64,000 nt of DNA. Source: Agrobacterium albertimagni AOL15 (GTDB lineage Bacteria; Pseudomonadota; Alphaproteobacteria; Rhizobiales; Rhizobiaceae). Both the position numbers and the translations under genes were made by a program. Where the stretch lies: the NCBI RefSeq assembly GCF_000300855.1, contig NZ_ALJF01000006.1, positions 1 to 64,000 of the forward strand, read 5' to 3'. Under the pieces are notes generated by a model. The model was not told where the DNA came from and made no database searches. It saw only the letters and a list, made by a program, of their open reading frames with translations. This document shows positions 9,305 to 17,980 of the stretch, piece after piece (the stretch's first letter is position 1; each line of letters opens with the position of its first letter).

Positions 9305-10290
9305 CGCGACATCCACTTCATTTTCAGTTCGCCGAGACGCGATAAGGGCATGTCCAGGGCAAGCACACCGATGAGCAGCGCCCCGGTCACCACCGGCTGC
9401 CACAAAGACGGGACCCCCATCAACAACAGTCCATTTTGAAGGATGCGAAGGAGGATGACACCGAGCGCTGTGCCGAGCAGGCTGCAGCGACCACCCATGA
9501 TGCTGGTTCCGCCAAGGACAACTGCTGCGATCGCATCTAGCGCCAGGGTGCTGCCGATCGCCATTTCGACGTTTCGGTAATTCGCTACATAGAAGCTCGC
9601 TGCCAGGCCGGTCAGTGCCCCGCTGATCACGAAGGTAAACAACATGACCCTGGTAACCGGAACGCCAGACAGGCGGGCCTTTTCTTCCGCATTACCGATC
9701 GACAGGAGGTGCGGACCATAGGGGGTACGGCGAAGCGCCACCCATATCACAAAGTAGGCAAGCGCAATGACGATGACCGACAGAGGAAGCCCGAATACTG
9801 CAGTTGAAAGTAGTTCCGTCAACCCGACCGGCAGGCCGGAGAGCCATTGCCCGCCCAAAATGGCAAAGATCCCCATACGATAGATCCCCAGCAGTCCAAG
9901 GGTGCCAACGATGGCCGGTACACGGCCCAGGACGATGACAATCCCTGTCAACAGGCCGAGGCAAGCGCCGGCCGCAGGCCCGACAAGCAGGGCAAGTGCC
10001 GGCGCCACGGACGCCAGAAGGGCATGCGCGACGGCAATAGCGGCAAGCCCCATCAGGATGCCGATAGAGACGTCGATGCTGCCCATCGCAAGCAGCAGGG
10101 TCATGCCGAGCCCAGCCAGCATCAATTCGGTGCTGTTGCGGGCGATGGTCTCGGCATTTCCGGCAGTCGCGAAGAATGGTGACGCGACAGAAAAGACGAT
10201 CGAAGCGAGAATGGCCGCGAACAATAGCGCCCATTCACGTCCGCCAATGGCGAAGAGACGTGTTATTGACTGTCGCATCACAGATTTCAC
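9301..10290 (-). CDS. Rbs-type ABC transporter permease 1, cluster A
   Basis: A 329-residue RbsC-family permease with the family marker VLGGTSIMGGRCS (family consensus GGTSxxGG) before the last helices. The first possible start is GTG at 10290 with AAGG just upstream; ATG at 10278 is the alternative. It starts five bases after the binding protein stop and overlaps the second permease by four bases, so the transporter genes are one transcript. Confidence 0.88.
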   Translation of the reverse strand: MKSVMRQSITRLFAIGGREWALLFAAILASIVFSVASPFFATAGNAETIARNSTELMLAGLGMTLLLAMGSIDVSIGILMGLAAIAVAHALLASVAPALALLVGPAAGACLGLLTGIVIVLGRVPAIVGTLGLLGIYRMGIFAILGGQWLSGLPVGLTELLSTAVFGLPLSVIVIALAYFVIWVALRRTPYGPHLLSIGNAEEKARLSGVPVTRVMLFTFVISGALTGLAASFYVANYRNVEMAIGSTLALDAIAAVVLGGTSIMGGRCSLLGTALGVILLRILQNGLLLMGVPSLWQPVVTGALLIGVLALDMPLSRLGELKMKWMSR

Positions 10291-10295
10291 CGGCC

Positions 10296-11282
10296 TTAGA
10301 AGTCGAACTGATCGACGTTTTCAGCCGTGAAGATGGCCGGGGGGCCGAGCAGAAGAATTCCCGTATCGGCATTGAAGGTCACCGGCGAGGCAAAGCCGGG
10401 TACACTGTTCTCCGCAGAAAGAGACGTCCCGTCGATCAACTGCTTGCCCGCCCACACGGTCAGATATCCAAGCTGCTCGGGATCCCAAAGAACGGAGAAA
10501 CCGAATGACCCGCTTTTGAGGTAGGCGCGCGCTGTGTTCGGGCTGCAATAGCCGGTCCCAACAACAGTTCCAATCTTGCCCGCAGTCTCGATCGCCTGGG
10601 CGACACCAGGGCATGTGGACGAAGCAACCGCGATGATGCCCTTCAGATCAGGATTTGCCGTCATCAGATCAGCGGCGATCTGAGCGGCCCGTTGCGCAGT
10701 CCCGCCGGCATATTGCGGCTCAAGAAGCGTCACGTTCGGATACTTCTCCTCAACGCGTTTTTTCATGAACCCGATCCACGCATTGAGGTTGGAAGCCGTC
10801 GCCTCACCCGAAACGATCCCGATCTTGGCGTCTTCACCGACACGCTTGACCATCTCGTCAATGATGGCGGTGCCCAGCCCCTCGTCCGTCGCTTGAGCAA
10901 CATACAAGGCCCGACCACTGTCAGGCGCATCGCTGTCGCTGGTAAAGAGCTTGGCGCCCTTTGCCTTAGCGGCTTCAACCACGGGGGCAATTGACGAAGC
11001 GTCGAGCACGCTGACGGAAATGGCGTTCACTCCCTGATCGATCAGGTTCTGCACGATCTGCAACTGATCGACGGGGTTGGTGTCGACGGGGCCGGAATAA
11101 ATGAACTCGACGCCGAGTTCTTCGGCAGCACGCTTACCGCCAGCTTCCATCGCGTTGAAGTAAGGAATGCCGATCAGCTGCGGCACAAAGGCAACCGTCG
11201 GCTTATCCTGTGCAAAGCCGGTTGAGCCGAGTGCGATAGACAATGATGAGGCAAGTAGAACTTTCTTGATAGTCGGAAACAT
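10296..11282 (-). CDS. sugar-type periplasmic binding protein, cluster A
   Basis: A 328-residue secreted type-I periplasmic binding protein (Peripla_BP_4, RbsB-like). A signal peptide (MFPTIKKVLLASSLSIALG...GFAQ) precedes PTVAFVPQLIGIPYFNAMEAG, the usual first strand and ligand loop. I use the ATG at 11282, with GAGAGG upstream, because it gives the signal peptide directly; the frame stays open upstream without a signal. It is encoded between the ATPase and permease genes of the same transporter. Confidence 0.88.
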   Translation of the reverse strand: MFPTIKKVLLASSLSIALGSTGFAQDKPTVAFVPQLIGIPYFNAMEAGGKRAAEELGVEFIYSGPVDTNPVDQLQIVQNLIDQGVNAISVSVLDASSIAPVVEAAKAKGAKLFTSDSDAPDSGRALYVAQATDEGLGTAIIDEMVKRVGEDAKIGIVSGEATASNLNAWIGFMKKRVEEKYPNVTLLEPQYAGGTAQRAAQIAADLMTANPDLKGIIAVASSTCPGVAQAIETAGKIGTVVGTGYCSPNTARAYLKSGSFGFSVLWDPEQLGYLTVWAGKQLIDGTSLSAENSVPGFASPVTFNADTGILLLGPPAIFTAENVDQFDF

Positions 11283-11313
11283 TGTGGACCTCTCTGGAAG
11301 GATGGGACGCGCT

Positions 11314-12087
11314 TTATGGTTTGTTTTGTTCAAGCGCCCGCACGTCGGGATGAGCGCCTGTGATGAGGGAGACGATTTCCTCGGGGGTGGTGGCTTCCTT
11401 GCGCCTTTCGGTGACTTTTCTGCCGCGACGGAAAACCACCATGCGATCAGCAACCTCAAAGACATCGGCAATGTTGTGGCTGATCAGCACCACTGCGCAG
11501 CCGCGTTCTGCAAGCCTGCGAGTGAGCTGAAGGACCTTTCGCGTCTCGGCAACGGCCAGAGCTGCGGTTGGCTCGTCCATGATGACAAGCTTTGCGTTGA
11601 GATTGAGCGCCCGACAAATCGCGACCGCCTGGCGCTGACCGCCAGAAAGGCTGCCGACCGTTGCTTCTGGATCCGAGATATGGGCGTCCAACTCGCGCAA
11701 CAGACCATCGACACGCTCGCGCATGGCTTTACGCCGCAAGAATGGCACCCCGAGTACCGAACGTTTCAGCTCGCGCCCGAGAAAGACGTTTTCTGAAATC
11801 GAAAGGTTTTCCGAGAGTGCCAGCTCCTGGAAAATCGTTGCGATACCGCAGCCGGCGGCGTCCTTCGGAGAGGAGAAGGTGACCGGTTGACCTTCCACCG
11901 AAAGCTCGCCGTCACTTTGGGGATGAGCACCTGCAAGTATCTTGATGAAAGTCGACTTGCCGGCCCCGTTGTCTCCGAGCAAAGCGAGGACCTCGCCGCA
12001 GTTGATTTCGAGGTCGACGTCTCTGAGAGCTGTGAGCGCGCCAAATCTCTTGGTGATCCCAGTCGCCTGCAGGAATGGAACGGTCAT
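11314..12087 (-). CDS. ABC transporter ATPase, cluster A (single domain)
   Basis: A 257-residue ATPase with Walker A GDNGAGKST (38-46), signature LSGGQRQA and Walker B LVIMDEPTAAL. It is half the length of RbsA-type proteins, which carry two ATPase domains, and resembles the single-domain FrcA-like ATPases that work as homodimers. Start ATG 12087 has a GGGGGGAA ribosome site; an upstream in-frame ATG would overlap the ThuA-like gene. It is preceded by that gene and followed by the binding protein. Confidence 0.88.
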   Translation of the reverse strand: MTVPFLQATGITKRFGALTALRDVDLEINCGEVLALLGDNGAGKSTFIKILAGAHPQSDGELSVEGQPVTFSSPKDAAGCGIATIFQELALSENLSISENVFLGRELKRSVLGVPFLRRKAMRERVDGLLRELDAHISDPEATVGSLSGGQRQAVAICRALNLNAKLVIMDEPTAALAVAETRKVLQLTRRLAERGCAVVLISHNIADVFEVADRMVVFRRGRKVTERRKEATTPEEIVSLITGAHPDVRALEQNKP

Positions 12088-12107
12088 GTTAATTCCCCCC
12101 GTGCGGA

Positions 12108-12881
12108 TCACCGCGCCTGACCTGCCCATCGCAAGATGTTTTTGAAGAGCGTTGCGTAACCGGGCCATTCAACGAAGTCATTGGGCAGCCAGTGAGGACC
12201 GATATCGGAGGTCCAAACCACGGTCCGACCTTCGCCAAAACGACCAGTCACCAGAAGTGGGTGCCCCCCCTCCTCGTTCGGCAATGTAGCAAGAACCTCG
12301 ACATCCTCATGGTCCTTCAACAGGACTTCGTTGGCTCCAAGAAGCAGCGGCCAATCCCCTTCGAGACCGTGCAGGATAGGATGAGTTGAGCCTTGAGTAA
12401 GGACAGCCTGGAATCCTTCCGGGATTTCCAGCCGGTCGTCATAAGGAAGGCAGGTAACGGGCAAGGCTTCTTCTACAGGCGTTCGGCGCCAGCGCGCCTT
12501 CCCATCAATGCCCTGGAAAGAGAAATAGCCCCCGGCCATGACCAGGCCGCCGCCAGCTCTGGTCCATTCACGAATGAGCTTCAGGCGGTTGGGCACCGGC
12601 TTACCGTGAAGCCAGACTGCAGGTGGCAACAACAAGGAGTTCGCGCCTATGTCGGAAAGCAAAATGACTTGGTATTCAGACAAACCTTCCAGTGTGAACG
12701 GGAACTTCTCCACGCAATCATGCGCGGTCATGTAAGTCACTTCGAAGGCGTCGCCTTGAAGTGCAGCGACCAACGGCTCAGCGCCTAAATGGAAGGTTAC
12801 GCTGCCGAACTGGTCAAACCCCTTGTAGTGGGTCGCTGAGCTGACCCAGCTTTCCCCGACCAGTAGAACCTTCGTCACCAT
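12108..12881 (-). CDS. ThuA-like / class I glutamine amidotransferase-like protein, cluster A
   Basis: A 257-residue soluble protein of the PF07090-type (glutamine-amidotransferase-like fold, related to ThuA). It starts KVLLVGESWVSSATHYKGF and contains SDIGANSLLLPP, where a true amidotransferase would carry its catalytic Cys; no such Cys is seen, so it is unlikely to hydrolyse glutamine. The cellular role of the family is not established; members sit in sugar-uptake operons. A close paralogue is encoded in cluster B (17981-18751). Confidence 0.8.
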   Translation of the reverse strand: MVTKVLLVGESWVSSATHYKGFDQFGSVTFHLGAEPLVAALQGDAFEVTYMTAHDCVEKFPFTLEGLSEYQVILLSDIGANSLLLPPAVWLHGKPVPNRLKLIREWTRAGGGLVMAGGYFSFQGIDGKARWRRTPVEEALPVTCLPYDDRLEIPEGFQAVLTQGSTHPILHGLEGDWPLLLGANEVLLKDHEDVEVLATLPNEEGGHPLLVTGRFGEGRTVVWTSDIGPHWLPNDFVEWPGYATLFKNILRWAGQAR

Positions 12882-12916
12882 GATAATCTCCTTATCGTTT
12901 TAGCTCGCATTGATAT

Positions 12917-14095
12917 TCACCCAGCCTTGGCCTCTACGGCCGAAAGGAAGGCTTCAAGTTCGGCGGCGGTGGATGTCCGACTTTGAGCCCCTTCAGCTGT
13001 CGTAGTCAGACTGGCTCCGACTGCGGCATAGCGTGCGGCATCGACCAAGGGGCGGCCGTGCAACCAAAGGCTCAGGAAAATGCCGGCAAAGGCGTCGCCG
13101 GCACCGGTCGCATCGACGCGGCTGACCGGCAATGCAGGCACCTCGATCGGCGGACCGCCGCTCTTGCGGAAAACCACCGCACCGAACTCACCTATCGTCA
13201 GGACGACGTCTCCACGGCGTTTGACGCGCATTATCAGGCGCGCCGCCTCGTCAATCATCGATGCGAGCGGCGTGCGAATGGAATAGATCTCCCTGAAGAT
13301 CTCGTCGTTGATAAATGTGAGATCCACCTGAGCGATCAAACGCTCAAAGGCGGCAGGATTGCGTGATGCCTCAGGCAGGCCAGCAGCGTGCAAACTGACG
13401 GTCCATCCAGCGTCGTGAAAGCGGCCGATCGACGCCATCATCCGTTCATAGTGAAAGCCCTCGATATGCAGGCAGGACCGGACCTCACTTGGCGTGATGT
13501 CCATGTTCGTGGTCAGATCGATTTCGCTGAGTTCGAAGGTCTCGTGGATGATGGTTCGGCCACCATTGGCTTCGATGATGACCATTGCACGCGGCAGGCG
13601 GTTCTTGGCTGGACGCCGGATCGGCAGCACGTTGACCCCGTGCGACAGGAGCTCAGCCATCGCCCATTCGCTGTCCGCATCGTCGCCGACAGCCGTCGCG
13701 AGGTCGACTTGCAGAAGAAAGGGTGCACCAACCGCAGCCGCCGCAACCGCCAGGTTCGCTGCCGGCCCACCCAGTGCCTTGTCGATGTGACTGGCGGCCA
13801 CGCGGTCGTCACGATGAGGTAAAACCGGCACTCTGCAGAGATAGTCCACACAGATATGTCCGACGACGAGCAGTCGCGGATTCCCCTCGGCAGCCCTAGT
13901 CGTCTGGGCCGACAGCAGGGGTAACGATCGCGCGAACACGCTCGGTCGATAGGCCAGCTTCTGAATCGTCGCCTGGATCTTCTCAGCTGTCGCCGGCTTG
14001 ACCGGCACTGTCCCGTTCAGGAAATTCGACACGGTTCCGACCGAAACTCCGGCGGCACGCGCTACATCCGTGATTGTGGGACGGCCTTTTTTCAT
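12917..14095 (-). CDS. LacI-type HTH fused to PfkB sugar kinase
   Basis: This 392-residue protein joins two normally separate modules. Residues 1-58 are a full LacI-family DNA-binding head: ITDVARAAGVSVGTVSNFLNG and a hinge-helix-like YRPSVFARSL at 49-58. Where a LacI protein would continue with a periplasmic-binding-protein fold, residues about 74-390 are instead a ribokinase/PfkB fold, with GGPAANLAVA (109-118) and DATGAGDAF (328-336) including catalytic base D334. The kinase motifs look intact, so it may be an active kinase as well as a repressor. It is the first gene of cluster A, and a LacI-type palindrome lies 14 bp upstream of its ATG. Cluster B has a LacI and a PfkB as separate genes. 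I read it in one continuous frame without a join artefact. Confidence 0.92.
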   Translation of the reverse strand: MKKGRPTITDVARAAGVSVGTVSNFLNGTVPVKPATAEKIQATIQKLAYRPSVFARSLPLLSAQTTRAAEGNPRLLVVGHICVDYLCRVPVLPHRDDRVAASHIDKALGGPAANLAVAAAAVGAPFLLQVDLATAVGDDADSEWAMAELLSHGVNVLPIRRPAKNRLPRAMVIIEANGGRTIIHETFELSEIDLTTNMDITPSEVRSCLHIEGFHYERMMASIGRFHDAGWTVSLHAAGLPEASRNPAAFERLIAQVDLTFINDEIFREIYSIRTPLASMIDEAARLIMRVKRRGDVVLTIGEFGAVVFRKSGGPPIEVPALPVSRVDATGAGDAFAGIFLSLWLHGRPLVDAARYAAVGASLTTTAEGAQSRTSTAAELEAFLSAVEAKAG

Positions 14096-14109
14096 CGTTC
14101 TCTCGCCAA

Positions 14110-14123
14110 TTGAAGCGCTTCAA
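14110..14123. promoter_or_regulatory. LacI-type operator upstream of the HTH-kinase fusion
   Basis: TTGAAGCGCTTCAA is a perfect 14-bp palindrome with the central CG step typical of LacI-family operators. It lies 14 bp upstream of the fusion gene start, inside its promoter region, and would allow autorepression of cluster A. Confidence 0.65.
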
Positions 14124-14235
14124 GCGTATGAGCGGATCCTGAACCGGTCAAAGAAACGACAATCTATAATTCCCGGAAATTTTCCCGAAGCATTCCCAAA
14201 AATGACGAATATGCAGAAACAGAATTCCCAAAATT

Positions 14236-14259
14236 GGATTATTGAAAATATTTCAATCC
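14236..14259 (-). terminator. AT-rich hairpin at the end of cluster B
   Basis: Read on the minus strand, GGATTGAAA pairs with TTTCAATAATCC (three-base bulge) around a TAT loop and is followed by an AATTTT run. It overlaps the stop codon of the hydrolase gene and precedes the cluster A promoter, so it may end the cluster B transcript. Confidence 0.4.
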
Positions 14260-15515
14260 GATTGATCGGCGACCGAAAAGCGACCCTCGAGCAACGAAAG
14301 CGTCGCCTGCCCTAACACTTCACAGCCGACAATGATTCCTGATGGCTCCACATGTTCGGCTTCGTTGTGACTGAGCCCATCGCGGCAAGGCACAAAGATC
14401 ATCCCCGCTGGCGCGATGCGGTTGACAAACAGCGCATCGTGAAACGCCCCGGACAGCATCGGCATACTCTCGACCTTGCAGACGGCCGCAGCATCCTTGA
14501 TCACCTCGCGCAATGGTTCAGAGAACACGCAGGGCGGCATATCGAAGACACGTGAGAACTGAGCACGGCAGCCGTGGCTCTCCGCTTCCTGACCGATCCG
14601 CGATTTCACGAGTTCCTCGATCTCGTCCAGCCGCCCTGGATCGGGATGCCGAATATCGACTGTACAGCGAACCTCCTCGGGAATCGCGTTGACAGATCCT
14701 GGCTCGGCCGAAATCCGACCAATGGTGAAACGGGCATCCGGATCGCCGGGCATGACGGCTGCGTAGAGGCTCGACAGGGCAGCCGTCAAAGCGTGAAGTG
14801 GGTCGCGACGCCAGGCGAGGCCCGTCGTGCCGGCATGGGCTGTCTGGCCCGCAACCGTCACATCCAGCCACCGTGTCCCCTGGATGCCTTTCACGACACC
14901 GATAGGGATACCGGCCGCCTCAAGCGACGGCCCTTGTTCGATATGCACTTCGAGATAGGCATCGATTGGAAAGCCGAGCGGCAGCATGGCAACCTCTGGC
15001 AGGCTTGCGATCGTCAGCGCCAATTCTTCTGCAAATCCCGCTCCGTCCGTGGCGACCTTGTCACCCCAGTTGGCGGGGATCATGCCTTCAGAAAACGCCA
15101 TGGATCCCATGCAGCCTGGCGAGAAACGGCAGCCTTCTTCATTCGTCCAGGAGACGACGACAACCGAGCGCTCGCACTGAACATCTTGATCCTCCAGACT
15201 TTCCAGGACCTCAAAGGCCGATAGCGTCCCCAGCGCCCCATCGAAGCGACCACCTGCTGGCTGGGTGTCGAGATGGCTCCCAATCAGCAAGGGAGGCAGC
15301 GTCGCATCATGCCCCTTGCGCCACAAGAAAAGGTTGGCCACCGGATCCTGAAAAACCTCAAATCCCCTCGCAACAGCAAGCTCTGCAAGAAGTTTCCGCG
15401 CGCGCCGGTCGCCTTCGGTCAGGGCCTGGCGATTGACGCCCCCTTTGGCTGTACCGCCGATTTCGGCAAAAGACTGAAGGCGGGCCAGGAGCCGTCCGCC
15501 ATTGATTGTCAGCAT
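14253..15515 (-). CDS. M20 amidohydrolase, allantoate/N-carbamoyl-amino-acid hydrolase type
   Basis: A 420-residue zinc amidase of the hydantoinase/carbamoylase family. The signature is clear: IGSHLDT (H81), GGRFDGALG (D92), NEEGCRF (E126/E127) and HIEQGP in the middle. Family members release ammonia and CO2 from ureido or carbamoyl groups, as in allantoate or N-carbamoyl-amino acids. It lies 12 bp after the TenA-like gene. A hydrolase for a ureido-type intermediate fits a pathway that opens a nitrogen-containing ring, but this is inference. Confidence 0.88.
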   Translation of the reverse strand: MLTINGGRLLARLQSFAEIGGTAKGGVNRQALTEGDRRARKLLAELAVARGFEVFQDPVANLFLWRKGHDATLPPLLIGSHLDTQPAGGRFDGALGTLSAFEVLESLEDQDVQCERSVVVVSWTNEEGCRFSPGCMGSMAFSEGMIPANWGDKVATDGAGFAEELALTIASLPEVAMLPLGFPIDAYLEVHIEQGPSLEAAGIPIGVVKGIQGTRWLDVTVAGQTAHAGTTGLAWRRDPLHALTAALSSLYAAVMPGDPDARFTIGRISAEPGSVNAIPEEVRCTVDIRHPDPGRLDEIEELVKSRIGQEAESHGCRAQFSRVFDMPPCVFSEPLREVIKDAAAVCKVESMPMLSGAFHDALFVNRIAPAGMIFVPCRDGLSHNEAEHVEPSGIIVGCEVLGQATLSLLEGRFSVADQSD

Positions 15516-15527
15516 GGGGGCTCCTCC

Positions 15528-16172
15528 TCAAAGATAGGGTGCGTCGTGGAAGGCTATCTCCAGCGACTGTGCCTGGCCAAAGATGGCGCTCAGACGCGAC
15601 CGCTCAGTCTCGCTCATGCCCTCCCCCGCCCGATCCAGTTCAGCCTTCAACCAGAGTGCCTGAGCTGCAAAATCCGGATGCGCGTGCAGGTCCACCCATT
15701 CCTTCAGCAAGGGATCGCTGATCTGCCGCGCCGCCGCCTGCCTCGACCAGGTCCAGTACATCCACTCGGCTGCAAACATCGCAGCGACCGTGTCGAGGTA
15801 ACCGCCGTCACGCGCAATCGCCAACATGCCGTCCTGAAACGCCGCCACTTCCGGTATCGCATGATCGAAGGCTTGAGGATCGATGCCACGCGCAGCAAAG
15901 GTCTTCTCGAAATAGGCAATCTGCTGGTTGGCGAGCGCATCAAGAACACCGATCAGCCAGCGCTTTTGCGCCATCGTCTCGGCCTTGGCAGCGGCGAAGG
16001 CGAAGATCGAGATCGCCGTGTCGACGAAGGCGCCTTCAAAGACGAGGTAGCGCTCGAAAACCTCAGTCGGAAGCCGATCGGCCTTGATGTCCTCGACGAA
16101 GCGATGGCCAAGCATCGCATCCAAGACTTCAGCATTCTCACGTAGGATCTGCTCGGAAAGCGTTTCCACCAT
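15528..16172 (-). CDS. TenA family protein lacking cysteine
   Basis: A 214-residue all-helical TenA/thiaminase-II-like protein. Classical TenA enzymes use an active-site Cys to attack an aminopyrimidine; this protein has no cysteine at all, and the region that should carry it reads AAMFAAEWMYWTW. That resembles the TenA_E subgroup, in which a Glu is used and amide hydrolysis is the described activity. The start at 16172 has GGAGA six bases upstream and sits directly after the BtpA-like stop; a longer frame starts inside that gene. Co-operonic with BtpA- and carbamoylase-like genes. Confidence 0.82.
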   Translation of the reverse strand: MVETLSEQILRENAEVLDAMLGHRFVEDIKADRLPTEVFERYLVFEGAFVDTAISIFAFAAAKAETMAQKRWLIGVLDALANQQIAYFEKTFAARGIDPQAFDHAIPEVAAFQDGMLAIARDGGYLDTVAAMFAAEWMYWTWSRQAAARQISDPLLKEWVDLHAHPDFAAQALWLKAELDRAGEGMSETERSRLSAIFGQAQSLEIAFHDAPYL

Positions 16173-16173
16173 C

Positions 16174-17016
16174 TCAGGTCTCCAGACCCGGACGCGCGGC
16201 TTCGACAAAGGCTTTCACCCGGGCAAGTTCAACCGGATTCCACCAGACACCGCCTTCCTTCAAGGAGGAGGCGACGATCACGCCATTGGTCCGTTTGAGA
16301 ATTTCGAGAATATTGTCTTTCGTGACACCGGACCCGACCAGGAGAGGCAGATGGGTTGCCGCACCGATGGTCTCGATCTCCTCCACCGTCGCCGAATTTC
16401 CGGTCCGCTGACCTGTGGCGATGATGACGTCGGCATCGAAGAAGGCGAGGTCGCGGGTGAGCTCCTCGATGCTGCGGTCAGCCGTAATGGCGTGAGCACC
16501 GTGCTTGACATGGCTGTCAGCGAAAACCTTCACATGTTCGGCACGCAAGGCGGAACGATAGCGCATGGCTTCGGCCGCACGGCCCTCCATGAAGCCTTCA
16601 TTGGCGACATAGGCATTGGCCCACTGATTGACGCGAATGAAGCGCGCGCCACCGGCCATGGCGATGGCGAAAGCCGGGATCGGGGCATTGGCAAGCACAT
16701 TGATGCCCATGGGAACGCCGGTCGCACGCCCGATACGATCGGCGACGACCGACATGAAGGCGGATGTTTCAGGCCCTATGTCGTCAGGCTTGGAGAAAGG
16801 AATATCGCCATGATTTTCGATGATCAGACCATGCAGGCCGCCCTCGATCAAGGCTTCAGCATCACGCATGGCGACGTCGTAGATTGCGTCGACTGACGTT
16901 CCCCGGTAGCGCGGCGCGCCGGGAAAGGGCGCGCAATGGATCATCCCGATCAGCGCCTTGTCAGTGCCGAATATTTCCCTTATGGCGCTTGAATTGTTAT
17001 CCGAAATCGTCTGCAT
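16174..17016 (-). CDS. BtpA/SgcQ family TIM-barrel protein
   Basis: A 280-residue cytoplasmic protein of the BtpA family, with IGMIHCAPFPGAPRY at the start, GINVLANAPIPAFAIA, and a GQRTG...LLVGSGVT phosphate-binding-like end. The family was named after a cyanobacterial photosystem I factor, but bacterial members such as SgcQ sit in sugar operons and are thought to be enzymes; the reaction is not established. I choose ATG 17016, seven bases after GGAAGGAA; ATG 17022 abuts that site. Only 25 bp separate its start from the divergent kinase start. Confidence 0.85.
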   Translation of the reverse strand: MQTISDNNSSAIREIFGTDKALIGMIHCAPFPGAPRYRGTSVDAIYDVAMRDAEALIEGGLHGLIIENHGDIPFSKPDDIGPETSAFMSVVADRIGRATGVPMGINVLANAPIPAFAIAMAGGARFIRVNQWANAYVANEGFMEGRAAEAMRYRSALRAEHVKVFADSHVKHGAHAITADRSIEELTRDLAFFDADVIIATGQRTGNSATVEEIETIGAATHLPLLVGSGVTKDNILEILKRTNGVIVASSLKEGGVWWNPVELARVKAFVEAARPGLET

Positions 17017-17041
17017 TTTCATTTCCTTCCGAAGGCCAGCA

Positions 17042-17953
17042 ATGCCTGCCAATGTTCGTGCTCATGTGATCGGTAACGTCGCTGTCGACGAGACCATATC
17101 CGTTTCGACCATGCCGGAAGCCGGGGCTTCCATCCTCGGTCGCGAAGAAACGCGTGACCTTGGTGGCAAGGGTGCAAACCAGGCGGTGGTCATGGGCCGC
17201 ACGGGTCTGCCCACCACCCTGGTCTCGGCCGTGGGCGAGGATTTCCGCGCCCAGACCATTCGCAATCAGCTGGCGCTAGAGCCAGTCGATACCAAGCTCA
17301 TCACCTTGGCCGGTCGCTCCAGCGACTTTTCCATCATCTTCACGACCCCGGATGGCGAAAACGCCATCGTCACCACCACGGATTCAGCAGGCTCACTTGC
17401 GCCAGAAGAAGCCGTCACGGCCCTTGACGGTGCCACGGCCGGCGACCTTGTGGTCCTGCAGGGCAACCTGAGCGAGGCAACCACGCGTGCCCTTTTGCAG
17501 GAAGCCCGCCGTCGCAAGCTGGTGACCGCCTTCAACCCCTCGCCGCTGAGGCCGTATTTCGGGGCCTTCTGGCAATTGGTGGACATCGCCTTCTTGAACC
17601 GGGGCGAAGCAGAGAGCCTCACTGGTTCTTCAAACGGTGCTGCGACTGACTGGCTGCTCCAGGCCGGCGTCGCCCACGTCGTCCTGACACTTGGCGGGGA
17701 TGGCGCGCTGCTCGCCAGCCAGGGTAAACCCGTATCAAACATACCGGCTGTTTCTGCCAAGGCCATCGACACCACCGGTGCCGGCGACACCTTCATGGCC
17801 GTCGCTCTGGCGTCGGCTGCCTTGCGCGGCGTCGAACTCGACAGACGCGCCATCAGCCATGCGGCAGCGGCTTCGGCCTTGACCGTGAGCCGCCGCGGCA
17901 CACGGTCAGCCTTCCCCACCAGTGAAGAGATGCGGTCCATTCTCGCGGGCTGA
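17042..17953 (+). CDS. PfkB family sugar kinase, inverted within cluster B
   Basis: A 303-residue ribokinase-like kinase with the GGKGANQAV N-terminal motif (41-49) and DTTGAGDTF around catalytic base D249. It would phosphorylate a sugar or nucleoside with ATP. The start at 17042 has GAAGG upstream; a longer frame from 16958 would overlap the divergent BtpA-like gene. It is the only plus-strand gene between 7029 and 23674. Its start is 25 bp from the BtpA-like start and its stop is 27 bp from the ThuA-like stop, so it lies antisense to any transcript spanning the minus-strand genes. Confidence 0.9.
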   Translation: MPANVRAHVIGNVAVDETISVSTMPEAGASILGREETRDLGGKGANQAVVMGRTGLPTTLVSAVGEDFRAQTIRNQLALEPVDTKLITLAGRSSDFSIIFTTPDGENAIVTTTDSAGSLAPEEAVTALDGATAGDLVVLQGNLSEATTRALLQEARRRKLVTAFNPSPLRPYFGAFWQLVDIAFLNRGEAESLTGSSNGAATDWLLQAGVAHVVLTLGGDGALLASQGKPVSNIPAVSAKAIDTTGAGDTFMAVALASAALRGVELDRRAISHAAAASALTVSRRGTRSAFPTSEEMRSILAG

Positions 17954-17980
17954 GACCCGCTTTGATGAACCACAGCGTTC

